The notes under the pieces: generated by a model | The model's database searches: none | What the model was told of the DNA's origin: nothing | Seen by the model: the letters and a program-made list of their open reading frames with translations, nothing else | Part shown: in pieces, positions 7,870 through 17,118 of the stretch | Position numbering within the stretch: the stretch's first letter is position 1 | Layout: the number at the start of each line of letters is the position of its first letter | From: CAZDGB01 sp964504645 | GTDB lineage: Bacteria; Planctomycetota; Planctomycetia; Planctomycetales; Planctomycetaceae | Length of the DNA: 29,453 nucleotides | NCBI GenBank assembly: GCA_964504645.1 | Contig: CAZDGB010000043.1 | Location: 1 to 29,453 of the forward strand | Reading direction: 5' to 3' | Made by a program: the position numbers and the translations under genes

Positions 7870-9396
7870 ATGATGTCAGACGATTCATTCGCGCCGAATC
7901 GACGGGATGTGCTGCGCAGCGCGATCGCGGCATCACTCGCGCCAAACGTACTTGCCAATGACGGCGGTAGAGCGAGCGGTGACAATCCAATCGTTGCAGA
8001 GAATGCTGAACCTGGCCATCGCGATTGGCAACTGACGCGGATCAGCATGGATCGCATCGGGGGCATTCGCTCGCCTCAGATCGAAGGCTATTGCTCAAAG
8101 CAAAGCGTCGTTGCAGGGGAAACGATCGAATTCAAGATCAGCGTCGATCCGGCGGCTCCATTCCAGATCGAGATTTTCCGGATGGGGTACTACGGAGGCG
8201 CCGGAGCTCGGTTGATGCGGACCCTCGGCCCGCTCGCCGGCAAACCGCAGCCTTTGCCCGAAGTCGGGTCGCAGCGTTTGCGGGAATGCCGTTGGGAAAC
8301 GAGCGCCGAGCTAACGATCGCTCCCGAGTGGACGAGCGGCGTCTATCTCGGCCGGCTGACGACGCTGACCGACGACCAGGGGACCGGCTACTGCCAAAGC
8401 TATGTCATCTTCATCGTCCGCGATTCTCGCCCAGCCGACGTCGTTTTCCAATGCAGCGATAATACGTGGCAAGCCTACAATCAGTGGCCCGATACGTTCT
8501 CGCTCTACACAGATCCACGGGCAGCCCACGCGCCCGATGTGTCCGTGTCATTCGATCGACCTTACTCGCGATTTCCGTTCCTTATCGACGCGCCGCAATC
8601 GGTCGGGTCGGGCGAATTCCTGTTGTGGGAGTTTCCGCTCTGTTACTGGCTTGAGCAGCATGGCTACGACATCACGTATTGTTCGAACAGCGATGTGCTG
8701 ACTCCGGAAGCCGCGACGCGCGGCAAGGCGTTCCTGAGCGTCGGGCACGATGAGTACTGGGACTTGAGGCAATTCGAGTCTCTGCAGGAAGCCGTGCGGC
8801 GCGGCGTGAACCTGCTGTTCTTTTCGGCAAATGTGGCGTACATGATGTCGCCCTTCACGCCCTCCAGCGACGGCCGGTCGCGGCGGATCATCACCCGCGC
8901 CGGCCCGTACGGCGAACTCTCCGACGCAGAGAAAAAAGCGTACCCCGATATTCTCGGCCCGTTCCGCGTCGCCGGCCCGGACGAAGGGCAACTCATCGGC
9001 GCAAGAACCGTCGTGCCTTTCAACGGCAGCGGCGATTGGATCTGCGCGAAGCCCGATCACTGGCTCTTTGCCGAGACTGGCATGCAGCAAGGGGACCGCA
9101 TTCCGGGGCTCGTCGGCTGGGAATTTCATGGCGATCCGGCGGGTTTGCCGGGATTGGAAGTCGTCGGCGAAGGGAACGTCCGCTCGTGGGGGACGACGCC
9201 GGGCCGGTGGGCCGCGACGATTTATCCCGGACCGAAAGGGAATTTCGTGTTTAACGCGTCGACCATCTGGTGGGCGCAGGGCCTGTCCTCGCCGCCGGGC
9301 CATATACTTCCGTGGTCGCACTGGTCGCGGCCACACGGTCCGGACGAGCGAGTTCAGAGGATGACGCATAACCTGCTCCAGCGCGCCGTCAATTAG
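7870..9396 (+). CDS. Tat-exported N,N-dimethylformamidase large-subunit-like protein
   Basis: The protein has 508 residues. A twin-arginine signal (RRDVLRSAIAASLAPNVLA, residues 11-29) precedes a beta-sandwich region (FKISVDPAAPFQIEIFRMGYYGG, a signature of this family) and then the DMFase large-subunit C-terminal-like domain. That domain carries SDNTWQAYNQW, the conserved FLSVGHDEYWD segment and NLLFFSANVAYM. True N,N-dimethylformamidase is a cytoplasmic iron enzyme with a small subunit, and no small subunit is seen here. Many planctomycete and actinobacterial relatives are exported and of unknown substrate, so the label describes fold, not activity. Two adjacent in-frame ATGs (7870, 7873) serve as start. 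It lies 53 nt after the hydrolase gene. Confidence 0.82.
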   Translation: MMSDDSFAPNRRDVLRSAIAASLAPNVLANDGGRASGDNPIVAENAEPGHRDWQLTRISMDRIGGIRSPQIEGYCSKQSVVAGETIEFKISVDPAAPFQIEIFRMGYYGGAGARLMRTLGPLAGKPQPLPEVGSQRLRECRWETSAELTIAPEWTSGVYLGRLTTLTDDQGTGYCQSYVIFIVRDSRPADVVFQCSDNTWQAYNQWPDTFSLYTDPRAAHAPDVSVSFDRPYSRFPFLIDAPQSVGSGEFLLWEFPLCYWLEQHGYDITYCSNSDVLTPEAATRGKAFLSVGHDEYWDLRQFESLQEAVRRGVNLLFFSANVAYMMSPFTPSSDGRSRRIITRAGPYGELSDAEKKAYPDILGPFRVAGPDEGQLIGARTVVPFNGSGDWICAKPDHWLFAETGMQQGDRIPGLVGWEFHGDPAGLPGLEVVGEGNVRSWGTTPGRWAATIYPGPKGNFVFNASTIWWAQGLSSPPGHILPWSHWSRPHGPDERVQRMTHNLLQRAVN

Positions 9397-9440
9397 AAAA
9401 ATCTATCTGCGCGCTCCCGTCAGTCGTTGAAGGATTTCAG

Positions 9441-11093
9441 ATGCTCTGCTTTCGTATCTTGACGGCGTCGATGCTCGTTTGCCTGGGAATCAATCTGACC
9501 GGAAAGGCGCAGGAAGCTCGCCAGGCTCCGCCCGGATTGTTCAAGGACTTGGACGACGAACTGCTGGGCGACGCCCACATCATTCGGGGCAAGCAACTCT
9601 TCATCGACGATCACCTCATCGACGAGGTGCGCGGACTGACGAAGAAGCTGAACCAGCCGAAGAAACATCCGCAGAATCCGGTTTTACTCCAGGATCGCCC
9701 GTGGGAAGACGCCGGCCCCAGTTACGGCACTGTGATCTATGACCAGGAAGAGCGGCTCTTCAAGATGTGGTATGAAGTCCTGAGCCAGACTGGCGGAACG
9801 GGGAAGATTTCGGAGACTCGCCTCTGTTATGCCACATCGAGCGATGGCATTCATTGGGACAAGCCGTTGATCAACACCGAACAAGGGACCAATGTCATAT
9901 CTCCGCCCGACGTGCGACACTTTATGATCTGTGCGATCTTCAAGGATCGGCACGAGCGCGACCCTCAGAAGCGTTACAAGATTCACTATGTCTGCTCGCC
10001 GGATGGTTCCGCGCCAAACGCCATCAATTTGCCCGAGTATTTCAAATCGTTACAGACCAACGTTGGTTGGTCTGCCGATGGACTTCATTGGACAGCGGCG
10101 CCCGAAGCGCCCCACATCCCGTTCAGCGACAGCCCCAGTTGCCCGTTCTGGGACGTTCGCCAACAGAAATATGTGTCTTACCTGCGTTACGGTCCCCCAA
10201 ATACGCGGAAAATCAGTCGGATCGAAAGCGACGACTTCCTGCACTGGTCTCCGAAGATCACCGTGCTCAAGCCTGACAAAATCGACGCGCCGTTGGCGAC
10301 GCAGTTCTATCAGACATCGTTCATGCCCTATGAGGGAGCATACGTGGGGCTCGTGACGGCCTATCATGGCGAATCATTGCTGCCGATTCCGGACGATAAG
10401 CCGTGGATGGATCGCAAGAACATTCAACTGGCGTACAGCCGCAACGGACTGACGTGGAATCGTGTAGGACGAAATGGGGCGCTGTCTGCTGAAAAGCGCG
10501 CCGATCCCGCGGTCGATTGGAAACAGGAAGCCTTGGACGCCGCTTTTATCCCCTACGGGGAGATTCATCGCGATTGGGATTGGGGAACGATCTCAACAGT
10601 GTATTCGCCGGAGCCGATTGTGGTGGGGGACGAAATCTACCTGTATTACACCGGCATTAACGCCAAAAATTGGTGGACGTTCTCTGGCGATCCGCCGAAG
10701 CAAGATCCGTCGATCAAAGAGCCAAAGAAGGGAGTCGGATTGGCCCGCTTGCGCCTCGACGGGTTCGTTTCCGTGGAAGGAGATGGCGCGCTGACGACCA
10801 AGACGCTCGTATTTTGCGGCGATAAGTTGGAAGTCAACGCCGATGCCGAAGGGGGAATGGTTCGAATCGAAGCGTTGGATGCAACTGGAGCGCCGATTGC
10901 AGGATTCGGCATCGCGGACTGCGACCCGATCCAATCCGACAACGTTCGACATATCGTCGCTTGGAAAGGCAACTCGGATTGTCAGCTTCTCCAAGGCCGT
11001 CCGATCCGATTGCGGTTTCATCTCCAGAAAGCCAAACTGTTCGCGTTCGCACCGCGGATCAAGCTCAACCACTACCTGCCGTCGTATGATTGA
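9441..11093 (+). CDS. Exported beta-propeller protein, GH32/GH43-like (putative glycosidase)
   Basis: The protein has 550 residues with a Sec signal peptide (cleaved near KAQE, about residue 24). Short repeated blades typical of five-bladed propeller glycosidases follow: a LFIDDHLID entry motif, NPVLLQDRPWEDAGPSYGTV, LFKMWYE, LCYATSSDGIHWDKP, then further GLTWNRVG and DEIYLYYTG blades. The C-terminal part is a beta-sandwich-like region ending with RLRFHLQKAKLFAF. The acidic residues in the blades could form the active site, but I cannot assign the catalytic pair. Such proteins are abundant in planctomycetes and are often labelled glycosyl hydrolase family 32-like. A start at ATG 9441 gives the signal peptide. 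The stop is 26 nt before the next gene. Confidence 0.65.
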   Translation: MLCFRILTASMLVCLGINLTGKAQEARQAPPGLFKDLDDELLGDAHIIRGKQLFIDDHLIDEVRGLTKKLNQPKKHPQNPVLLQDRPWEDAGPSYGTVIYDQEERLFKMWYEVLSQTGGTGKISETRLCYATSSDGIHWDKPLINTEQGTNVISPPDVRHFMICAIFKDRHERDPQKRYKIHYVCSPDGSAPNAINLPEYFKSLQTNVGWSADGLHWTAAPEAPHIPFSDSPSCPFWDVRQQKYVSYLRYGPPNTRKISRIESDDFLHWSPKITVLKPDKIDAPLATQFYQTSFMPYEGAYVGLVTAYHGESLLPIPDDKPWMDRKNIQLAYSRNGLTWNRVGRNGALSAEKRADPAVDWKQEALDAAFIPYGEIHRDWDWGTISTVYSPEPIVVGDEIYLYYTGINAKNWWTFSGDPPKQDPSIKEPKKGVGLARLRLDGFVSVEGDGALTTKTLVFCGDKLEVNADAEGGMVRIEALDATGAPIAGFGIADCDPIQSDNVRHIVAWKGNSDCQLLQGRPIRLRFHLQKAKLFAFAPRIKLNHYLPSYD

Positions 11094-11119
11094 TGCTCTC
11101 GCCATGGAGAAACTGCATT

Positions 11120-14100
11120 ATGCGTCAACCACGCTGCGGGTCGACATGCCTTGCTTTTATCATTGTAACCGCCGCGTTTTCCCCGTTGACGGCTGAAGAA
11201 TTCACACCGCCGCCGATCGAAGTTCCCGCCGGCTTTACCGTCGAACTCGTCGCCGGGCCGCCGCTGGTTAAGTACCCCATGATGGCCGCGTTCGACGAAG
11301 TCGGCCGGCTCCACATCGCGGAAAGCGACGGCCAGAATCTCGGTAAAGAGGCATTGCTCGAACAGCAGCCGCGGTTCGTGCGGAGGATCGAAGACACCGA
11401 CGGCGACGGGAAATTCGACAAAAGCACCATTTTCGCCGACCGGATGGTGATGCCCGAAGGCGCGCTGTGGCACCGGAATTCGCTGTTCATTCTGTCGGCG
11501 CCGTATCTTTGGCGTTTGGACGACACCGATGGCGACGGCGTTGCCGACCACCGGGAACCGCTTCTTGGCGAGATGGATCTCATCGGCAACGCCAATCAAC
11601 ACGGACCGTATCTTTCGCCTGCGGGGCGGCTCCTCTTCTCGGGAGGCACGTTCGGCTACAACCTCGTTCCGAATGACGGCGGGCCGGTCATCAAAGGGAA
11701 TTGGGCCAGCGTGTTTTCGTGCAACGCCGATGGGTCGGACGTTCGCGTCGAAAGCCATGCCGGGATCAACCCCGTCGAAGTCGAATTCACGGAAGAAGGG
11801 GAGATGCTCGGCACGTGCGCGATCTTCGACCGCGTCGGCGGTCGCTGCGACGCACTGGTCCATTGGGTGCACGGCGGCAGCTATGCCGAACGGTTGCGGC
11901 AGCCGAACTTGAAATCGACGGGCCGCTATTTGCCAGCCGCCCTGCGGTGGGGACAGGTCGCCCCTGCGGGTCTGGTGCGAATGCGGGGCGGCCAATTCGG
12001 CGACGACTACCGTGGCAGTTTGTTCGCCTGTCTGTTCAACACGCATGAAGTGATCCGTATCCGCGTCGAACGGCTCGGCGCGACGTTTCGCGGTGAGCAC
12101 GAAACCTTTCTGCGATCGCCCAGCGCCGATTTTCATCCGGCCGATATTCTGGAAGACGCCGACGGCAGCTTATTGCTCATCGATACCGGCGCTTGGCTGA
12201 CGATGGGGTGTCCCACCTCCAAGAACGGCCAACCCGGCGGTTTCGGAGGAATTTATCGGATCCGCAAGATCGACGGAGCAAAGCCGGCCGATCCGCGTGG
12301 CACGGAACTCGAATGGAAAGAGGCATCCTCCGCGGAATTGACGACTCGACTCGATGATGAGCGACCGGTCGTGCGCGACCGGGCTTTATCGGCCTTGGTC
12401 GAACGGGGAGACACTGCGATCCCGGCGCTCGTTGCCGCCTGGACGAATCAGGATTCGCCGCGGCACCGCCGGCAAGCGGTGTGGACTCTATCGCGCATCG
12501 GCACGCCCGCCGCGCGAGCCAGGCTGTGCCAGACCTCGTTGTTCGACCCCGATCCCAGCGTTCGGCAGGCCGCCGTGCATGCCGTTGGCATCCTGCGCGA
12601 ACCGACCGCGGTCCAGGCGCTCCGGCAGATTGTGGTCGAAGACGAATTACCGATTCGACGTGAAGCGGCGACGGCGCTCGGACTGATCGGCGCTCCGGAC
12701 GCGGTGCCGGCCTTGTGCGATTCATTGAGCACGGCGAAAGATGAGTTTCTCGAACACGCGTTGATCTACGCTTTAATTGAGATCGGCCAGGCTCCTGGGA
12801 TTCGTGCTTGGTTGAGCGATGAGAACCCGCGGGTCCAGAGGGCCGTGCTGATCGCCCTCGACCAGATCGCCGGCGATTCCCTCACGCGGGAAGACGTCGC
12901 TCCGCTGCTCGATACGAGCGACGCGGAACTGCAGCAAGTCGCCTTGGAAGTCATCGCCCGGCATCCGACCTGGGCCGACGAGATTGTCGGTCTGCTCCGC
13001 GAGGCACTCGCTGCTAAAAAGCTGACGCCTGCATTCCGCGCCATTCTCTCCGGTACGGTGGCTGCGTTCTCGGGCAATGAGAAAGTTCAGTTGCTCGTGG
13101 CAGAAACTTTGGGCCAAGTGTCAACACCTCCGGAAATCTTGACGGCGCTGCTGGAAGCGATTGGCCGGATCGAACAACCGCAGTTACCGCCGGCGTGGAT
13201 TGATCCGCTTGCCGGGTTGCTGGCTCACACGGACGAAAACGTGCGTCGGCAATTGCTGGCGAGCCTGATTCCGTTTGAGGCCGCGCCGCTGCAAGATTCG
13301 CTCCGCCAGATGGCTCGAAACGCGGATGAGATCAAGGATTTGCGCATCGCGGCCTTGGGATTGGCTGTGCGCACCGGTTCGGAATTGGAAGAATCGGAAT
13401 TGCAGCTATTAATCACGGAACTGAACGAAGACGTTCCACCGGCTGGAAAATTAGCGGCAGCGAATGCCCTCGCGACGGCGAGACTGACGCCAGCGCAGTT
13501 ACAGAAACTATTGCCGGTGGTGAGGCGTTCCGGCCCGCTCGAAAATTCTGCATTACTTCGTGCGTTCGCCGCTTCGGTGAAGCACGCGAAACTGTCGGAG
13601 AACGAGGAACGCGAAATCGGATTGAAGCTGATCGCAGCGTTGTCCGCTTCACCAGGCTTGGATTCGCTGACGCCGAACCGTCTGCGTGCCGTGTTTGGCG
13701 AATTTTCCCCCGATGTGGCCGCGGTTGCCCGCACCAGTTTTCCAGAATCGCAATCCGCCGGCCAAGAACAACTGGAGAAGATCAGCCGGATTGAATCTCA
13801 GACCGACGAGGGAGATCTCGAGTCGGGTAAATTCCTGTTTTTCAGCAACCGATTGGCATGTGCCGGGTGCCATCGGATCAACGGCAAAGGCGGAGCCGTG
13901 GGACCCGATCTCTCACAGATCGGCAAGGTCCGGTCGACGCGGCATCTGGCCGAGGCCATCTTGCTGCCCAGCGCCACGCTGGCGAACGGGTTCGAAAGCT
14001 ACACCCTCGCCACGCACGCCGGCCGTACGTTGACAGGACTGATTCGCCGGGAATCGGCGAGCGCCATTCATCTCGTTTCGCCCGACGGCACGGAAACTCG

Positions 14101-14227
14101 CGTCTCGCGCGTAGACATCGCTGAAATCCAGCCGAGTGACGTCTCGATCATGCCACAAGGCCTCGATAAGCAATTGACACAAGTACAACTTCGCGATCTG
14201 GTGGCATTTCTTCAATCCCTGAAGTAG
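11120..14227 (+). CDS. PVC-type haem-binding protein: beta-propeller, HEAT repeats and C-terminal CxxCH
   Basis: The protein has about 1035 residues and a Sec signal peptide ending TAEE. Residues 30-400 are a sorbosone/glucose-dehydrogenase-like propeller (PAGFTVELVAGPPLV, DTDGDGKFDKSTIFAD repeated as DTDGDGVADHREP, HGPYLSPAGRLLFSGG). HEAT-type repeats follow from about 410 to 800 (VVRDRALSALVERGD, VRQAAVHAVGILREP). At the end is a single c-type haem domain with CAGCH (C914, C917, H918) and the conserved GAVGPDLSQIG and ILLPSATLANGFESY. This architecture is characteristic of Planctomycetes/Verrucomicrobia, where it is probably a periplasmic redox enzyme. ATG 11120 was preferred because GGAGA lies upstream and a clean signal peptide results; a TTG/ATG at 11090/11093 overlapping the previous stop is the alternative. 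Confidence 0.9.
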   Translation: MRQPRCGSTCLAFIIVTAAFSPLTAEEFTPPPIEVPAGFTVELVAGPPLVKYPMMAAFDEVGRLHIAESDGQNLGKEALLEQQPRFVRRIEDTDGDGKFDKSTIFADRMVMPEGALWHRNSLFILSAPYLWRLDDTDGDGVADHREPLLGEMDLIGNANQHGPYLSPAGRLLFSGGTFGYNLVPNDGGPVIKGNWASVFSCNADGSDVRVESHAGINPVEVEFTEEGEMLGTCAIFDRVGGRCDALVHWVHGGSYAERLRQPNLKSTGRYLPAALRWGQVAPAGLVRMRGGQFGDDYRGSLFACLFNTHEVIRIRVERLGATFRGEHETFLRSPSADFHPADILEDADGSLLLIDTGAWLTMGCPTSKNGQPGGFGGIYRIRKIDGAKPADPRGTELEWKEASSAELTTRLDDERPVVRDRALSALVERGDTAIPALVAAWTNQDSPRHRRQAVWTLSRIGTPAARARLCQTSLFDPDPSVRQAAVHAVGILREPTAVQALRQIVVEDELPIRREAATALGLIGAPDAVPALCDSLSTAKDEFLEHALIYALIEIGQAPGIRAWLSDENPRVQRAVLIALDQIAGDSLTREDVAPLLDTSDAELQQVALEVIARHPTWADEIVGLLREALAAKKLTPAFRAILSGTVAAFSGNEKVQLLVAETLGQVSTPPEILTALLEAIGRIEQPQLPPAWIDPLAGLLAHTDENVRRQLLASLIPFEAAPLQDSLRQMARNADEIKDLRIAALGLAVRTGSELEESELQLLITELNEDVPPAGKLAAANALATARLTPAQLQKLLPVVRRSGPLENSALLRAFAASVKHAKLSENEEREIGLKLIAALSASPGLDSLTPNRLRAVFGEFSPDVAAVARTSFPESQSAGQEQLEKISRIESQTDEGDLESGKFLFFSNRLACAGCHRINGKGGAVGPDLSQIGKVRSTRHLAEAILLPSATLANGFESYTLATHAGRTLTGLIRRESASAIHLVSPDGTETRVSRVDIAEIQPSDVSIMPQGLDKQLTQVQLRDLVAFLQSLK

Positions 14228-14415
14228 ACCAAAATTCCGGAAGTCATGCTCGAGTTCGCTCCGCTTTGGGGTGAGGGACTGCTGATTTTTCGATGTCGAG
14301 CGGCAGGCATGCCAACTTGGGTCACCTAGCCCGATTGCCGCCGCCTATTCGGTCCGACATAATCCCGGAAGCTGCGTGCCTCCGATACTCCCTCGCGATC
14401 CACAGGAGCCTGACG

Positions 14416-15714
14416 ATGACCCAACCTTCGCGTCGCTCGTTTCTGCAACAGTCCGCTGTGTTCGCCGCTGGAATGGGATTGAGTTCGGCGCTCGCCAATC
14501 GCGCCGTCGCGGCCAACGACAAAATTCGCATGGCCTGCATCGGCGTGCGCGGCCGGGGTTTTGGAGTCATGCAGGACTTCGCGGCTCATGCGGACTGCGA
14601 TATCACCCATGTCTGCGATGTCAACGAATCGGTGCGGAACGAACGAGGCGCACAGATGAAGGAGAAGACCGGCCTCGCGCCGAAGCTGGTCACGGACTTC
14701 CGCGACTTGCTCGAGGACGACTCAATCGATGCGTTCATGGTCGCCACGCCCGACCATTGGCATGCGTTGCTTACGATTCATGGTTGCCTGGCCGGCAAAG
14801 ACGTGTACGTCGAGAAACCGGCGAGCCACAACATTGTCGAAGGGCGCGTGGCCGTGAACGCGGCGCATAAAAACAATCGAATCGTGCAGATGGGAACGCA
14901 GATTCGCAGCGCAAAATTCATGCACGACGCGCGCGAATACGTCCGCGGCGGCGCACTCGGCAAGGTCGTCTACGGCCATGCCTGGGAAACCGACCGCAGC
15001 GGAGCCGTGCATTTGGCGAAAGATGACACCCCCCCGCCGGGATTCAATTACGACATCTGGCAAGGGCCGGCCGCCGAGCGTGCCTACAACCCGACAATCG
15101 TCGGCGGCGCCTGGAGGTGGTTGTTCAACTATGGCACCGGCGATCTCGGCAACGACGGGGTACACCGGCTCGATTACTGCCGCATGCTGATGGATATCAA
15201 CGATATGCCGCAAGCGGTGTCCTGCTCGGGCGGCAAGTTTGTCTTTACGGATGATGACCAGGAATGGCCGGATACGATGCTCGTCAACTACGAGTATCCG
15301 CAACACGTGATTCAGTACGAGATGCGGCTCTGGTCCCAACCCCGGCTGTTCAATGCCACCGAAGGGTGCTGTATCTATGGGGAGAACGGCTGGCTGTGGG
15401 TCACAAACACCGCGTGGCGTGCCTACGACGCCAAGGGAAAAATCGTCCAGGAGGGTAAGTCCGACTCCGCGGAAATCATGCGGGCGCACTCTCGAAATTT
15501 CCTGGATGCGATGCGCTCACGGGATCGGGGTTCTTTGAACCAGGAAATTCTTTCGGGCCACATCAGCTCTTCGATGTGCCACATGGGGAACATCGCCTGG
15601 CGGACAGGCAAAAAACTCCGCTTCGACGCCGCCACAGAGACTTTCGACGACGCCGATGCCAATCGGTTTCTCGGTCGCGAACACCGGAAGGGGTATGAAC
15701 TGCCGACGGTGTGA
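14416..15714 (+). CDS. Tat-exported Gfo/Idh/MocA family oxidoreductase
   Basis: The protein has 432 residues. A twin-arginine signal (SRRSFLQQSAVFAAGMG, R6-R7) is followed by the Rossmann fold (IRMACIGVRGRGFG, 37-50), TPDHWHA (111-117) and the family's EKPASHN motif (K134), then the C-terminal domain with WRWLFNYGTGDLGNDGVHRLDYC. These proteins oxidise or epimerise sugars and inositols, or hydrolyse glycosides, with tightly bound NAD(P). The Tat signal implies export with the cofactor already loaded. AGGAG at 14404-14408 is 7 nt before ATG 14416, excluding an upstream ATG at 14293. The 188-nt gap before it is the widest in the run and could hold a promoter; I see no clear one. Confidence 0.92.
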   Translation: MTQPSRRSFLQQSAVFAAGMGLSSALANRAVAANDKIRMACIGVRGRGFGVMQDFAAHADCDITHVCDVNESVRNERGAQMKEKTGLAPKLVTDFRDLLEDDSIDAFMVATPDHWHALLTIHGCLAGKDVYVEKPASHNIVEGRVAVNAAHKNNRIVQMGTQIRSAKFMHDAREYVRGGALGKVVYGHAWETDRSGAVHLAKDDTPPPGFNYDIWQGPAAERAYNPTIVGGAWRWLFNYGTGDLGNDGVHRLDYCRMLMDINDMPQAVSCSGGKFVFTDDDQEWPDTMLVNYEYPQHVIQYEMRLWSQPRLFNATEGCCIYGENGWLWVTNTAWRAYDAKGKIVQEGKSDSAEIMRAHSRNFLDAMRSRDRGSLNQEILSGHISSSMCHMGNIAWRTGKKLRFDAATETFDDADANRFLGREHRKGYELPTV

Positions 15715-15778
15715 ACTTCCCACTGGCTGCGGAAGATTTCGTGCTGCCCGACGCTCTCGAGAGCGAAAGATAAGCTCA

Positions 15779-17077
15779 ATGTGGCTCGATAACTGTCAGA
15801 ATGGCCCCGGAATCTCTCGGCGGAATTTCCTCACGTCGGGAATCCTTGCGCTCGGCGGGCTCGCAGTGGGGCGACAGACTCAAGGCTTCAACGCTGTCGC
15901 CCGCGCGAACGTCCGGAAGCCATTAGGCCTTCCCCCCGCTCGCACGATTACCCGCGGACCGAAACACCACTGGTTTGGCTACTACGACAAGCTTCAATTC
16001 GATCCCACCAGTCGATTTGTCTCGGGTATGGAAGTCGATTTTGAACACCGGTCGCCGTTGCCGGATGATGAAATCCGAATCGGCATGATCGATCTGGAGG
16101 ACGGGGATCGCTGGATCGACTTGGGCGGCAGCACTGCCTGGTGCTGGCAGCAAGGCTGCATGCTGCAATGGATTCCCGGTTCCAAACAGAGCATCGTGTG
16201 GAATGATCGCGGCGAAGAGTCCTACGTCTGTCGAATTCTGGATATTCAGACGTCGGAATTACGCACGATCCCTCATCCGATCTACTGTCTTCATCCGGAT
16301 GGTCAAAATGCCCTTTCCACGGATTTTCGGCGGCTGGGAAACACTCGGCCTGGCTACGGATACAATGGTTTGGCTGATCCGTATGCTGACGAATTGGCTC
16401 CCAAGCAAACCGGGGTTTTCCGTGTGAATCTCAAGACCGGCGAGCAAAAACTGCTCTTGTCGATCGCAGAGGTCGCGGCCTTTGGCCCGCAGTTGCCGAG
16501 CATGCAGGGCGCAAAACACTGGTTCAACCATCTTCTGTTCAACCCGAATGGTTCGCGGTTCGTTTTTCTGCACCGTTGGTCGGTTGGGTCGGGACGACAG
16601 ACACGGATGCTGACGGCCAACGCCGATGGCAGCGACTTGCGAGTGCTCGATGCCAACGGACTGACTTCGCATTTCATCTGGCGCGATTCACAGCACATCC
16701 TGGCATGGTCCAATCAGCCGTCGTACGGCAAACGGTTTTATCTCTTCGAAGACCGCCCTGCTGGCGAAATTGAAGTCGTCGGCGTAGAGGAAATGACTCA
16801 AGATGCGCATTGCAGCTACCTGCCGGGCAATAAATGGATCTTGAACGATTCCTACCCGGATGAAAATCGCTTGCAGCATCCGTATTTGTTCCACATTGAA
16901 ACGAAGCGCGTGGTGCCGTTAGGGCATTTTCTATCGCCGCCGGAATATACCGGAGAATGGCGCTGCGACACGCATCCACGCTTCAGTCCGAATGGGCGAT
17001 TGGTCGCGATCGATTCGCCGCATAAGGACGAAGGACGACAGTTGCACTTGATCGACATCAGCGAAATCGTCGGATAA
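15779..17077 (+). CDS. Tat-exported TolB/WD40-like beta-propeller protein
   Basis: The protein has 432 residues. The signal SRRNFLTSGILALGG (R14-R15) is of twin-arginine type. The mature part consists of PD40-type blades: YYDKLQFDPTSRFVSGM, SIVWNDRGEESYVCRILD, HLLFNPNGSRFVFLHRW, RMLTANADGSDLRVLD, HPRFSPNGRLVAIDSP. The layout recalls oligogalacturonate-lyase-like and TolB-like propellers, but I cannot identify active-site residues, and a binding role is equally possible. Start at ATG 15779 gives the Tat signal; the longer frame from 15656 overlaps the preceding gene. It follows the Gfo/Idh/MocA gene by 64 nt and ends the plus-strand run, converging on the DUF1552 gene 41 nt further on. Confidence 0.75.
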   Translation: MWLDNCQNGPGISRRNFLTSGILALGGLAVGRQTQGFNAVARANVRKPLGLPPARTITRGPKHHWFGYYDKLQFDPTSRFVSGMEVDFEHRSPLPDDEIRIGMIDLEDGDRWIDLGGSTAWCWQQGCMLQWIPGSKQSIVWNDRGEESYVCRILDIQTSELRTIPHPIYCLHPDGQNALSTDFRRLGNTRPGYGYNGLADPYADELAPKQTGVFRVNLKTGEQKLLLSIAEVAAFGPQLPSMQGAKHWFNHLLFNPNGSRFVFLHRWSVGSGRQTRMLTANADGSDLRVLDANGLTSHFIWRDSQHILAWSNQPSYGKRFYLFEDRPAGEIEVVGVEEMTQDAHCSYLPGNKWILNDSYPDENRLQHPYLFHIETKRVVPLGHFLSPPEYTGEWRCDTHPRFSPNGRLVAIDSPHKDEGRQLHLIDISEIVG

Positions 17078-17118
17078 GTTGCCGATATCGTCGCAGTGTC
17101 CGTACGCTTCGAGGGGAT

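Noticed and set aside
11072..12136. 354-codon minus-strand frame opposite the PVC haem protein
   Set aside because: Antisense shadow of the beta-propeller region; no motif or ribosome-binding site.
9441..17077. Polysaccharide utilisation locus of Bacteroidetes type
   Set aside because: No SusC/SusD-like genes, no sulfatase and no regulator are visible, so the label is not justified.
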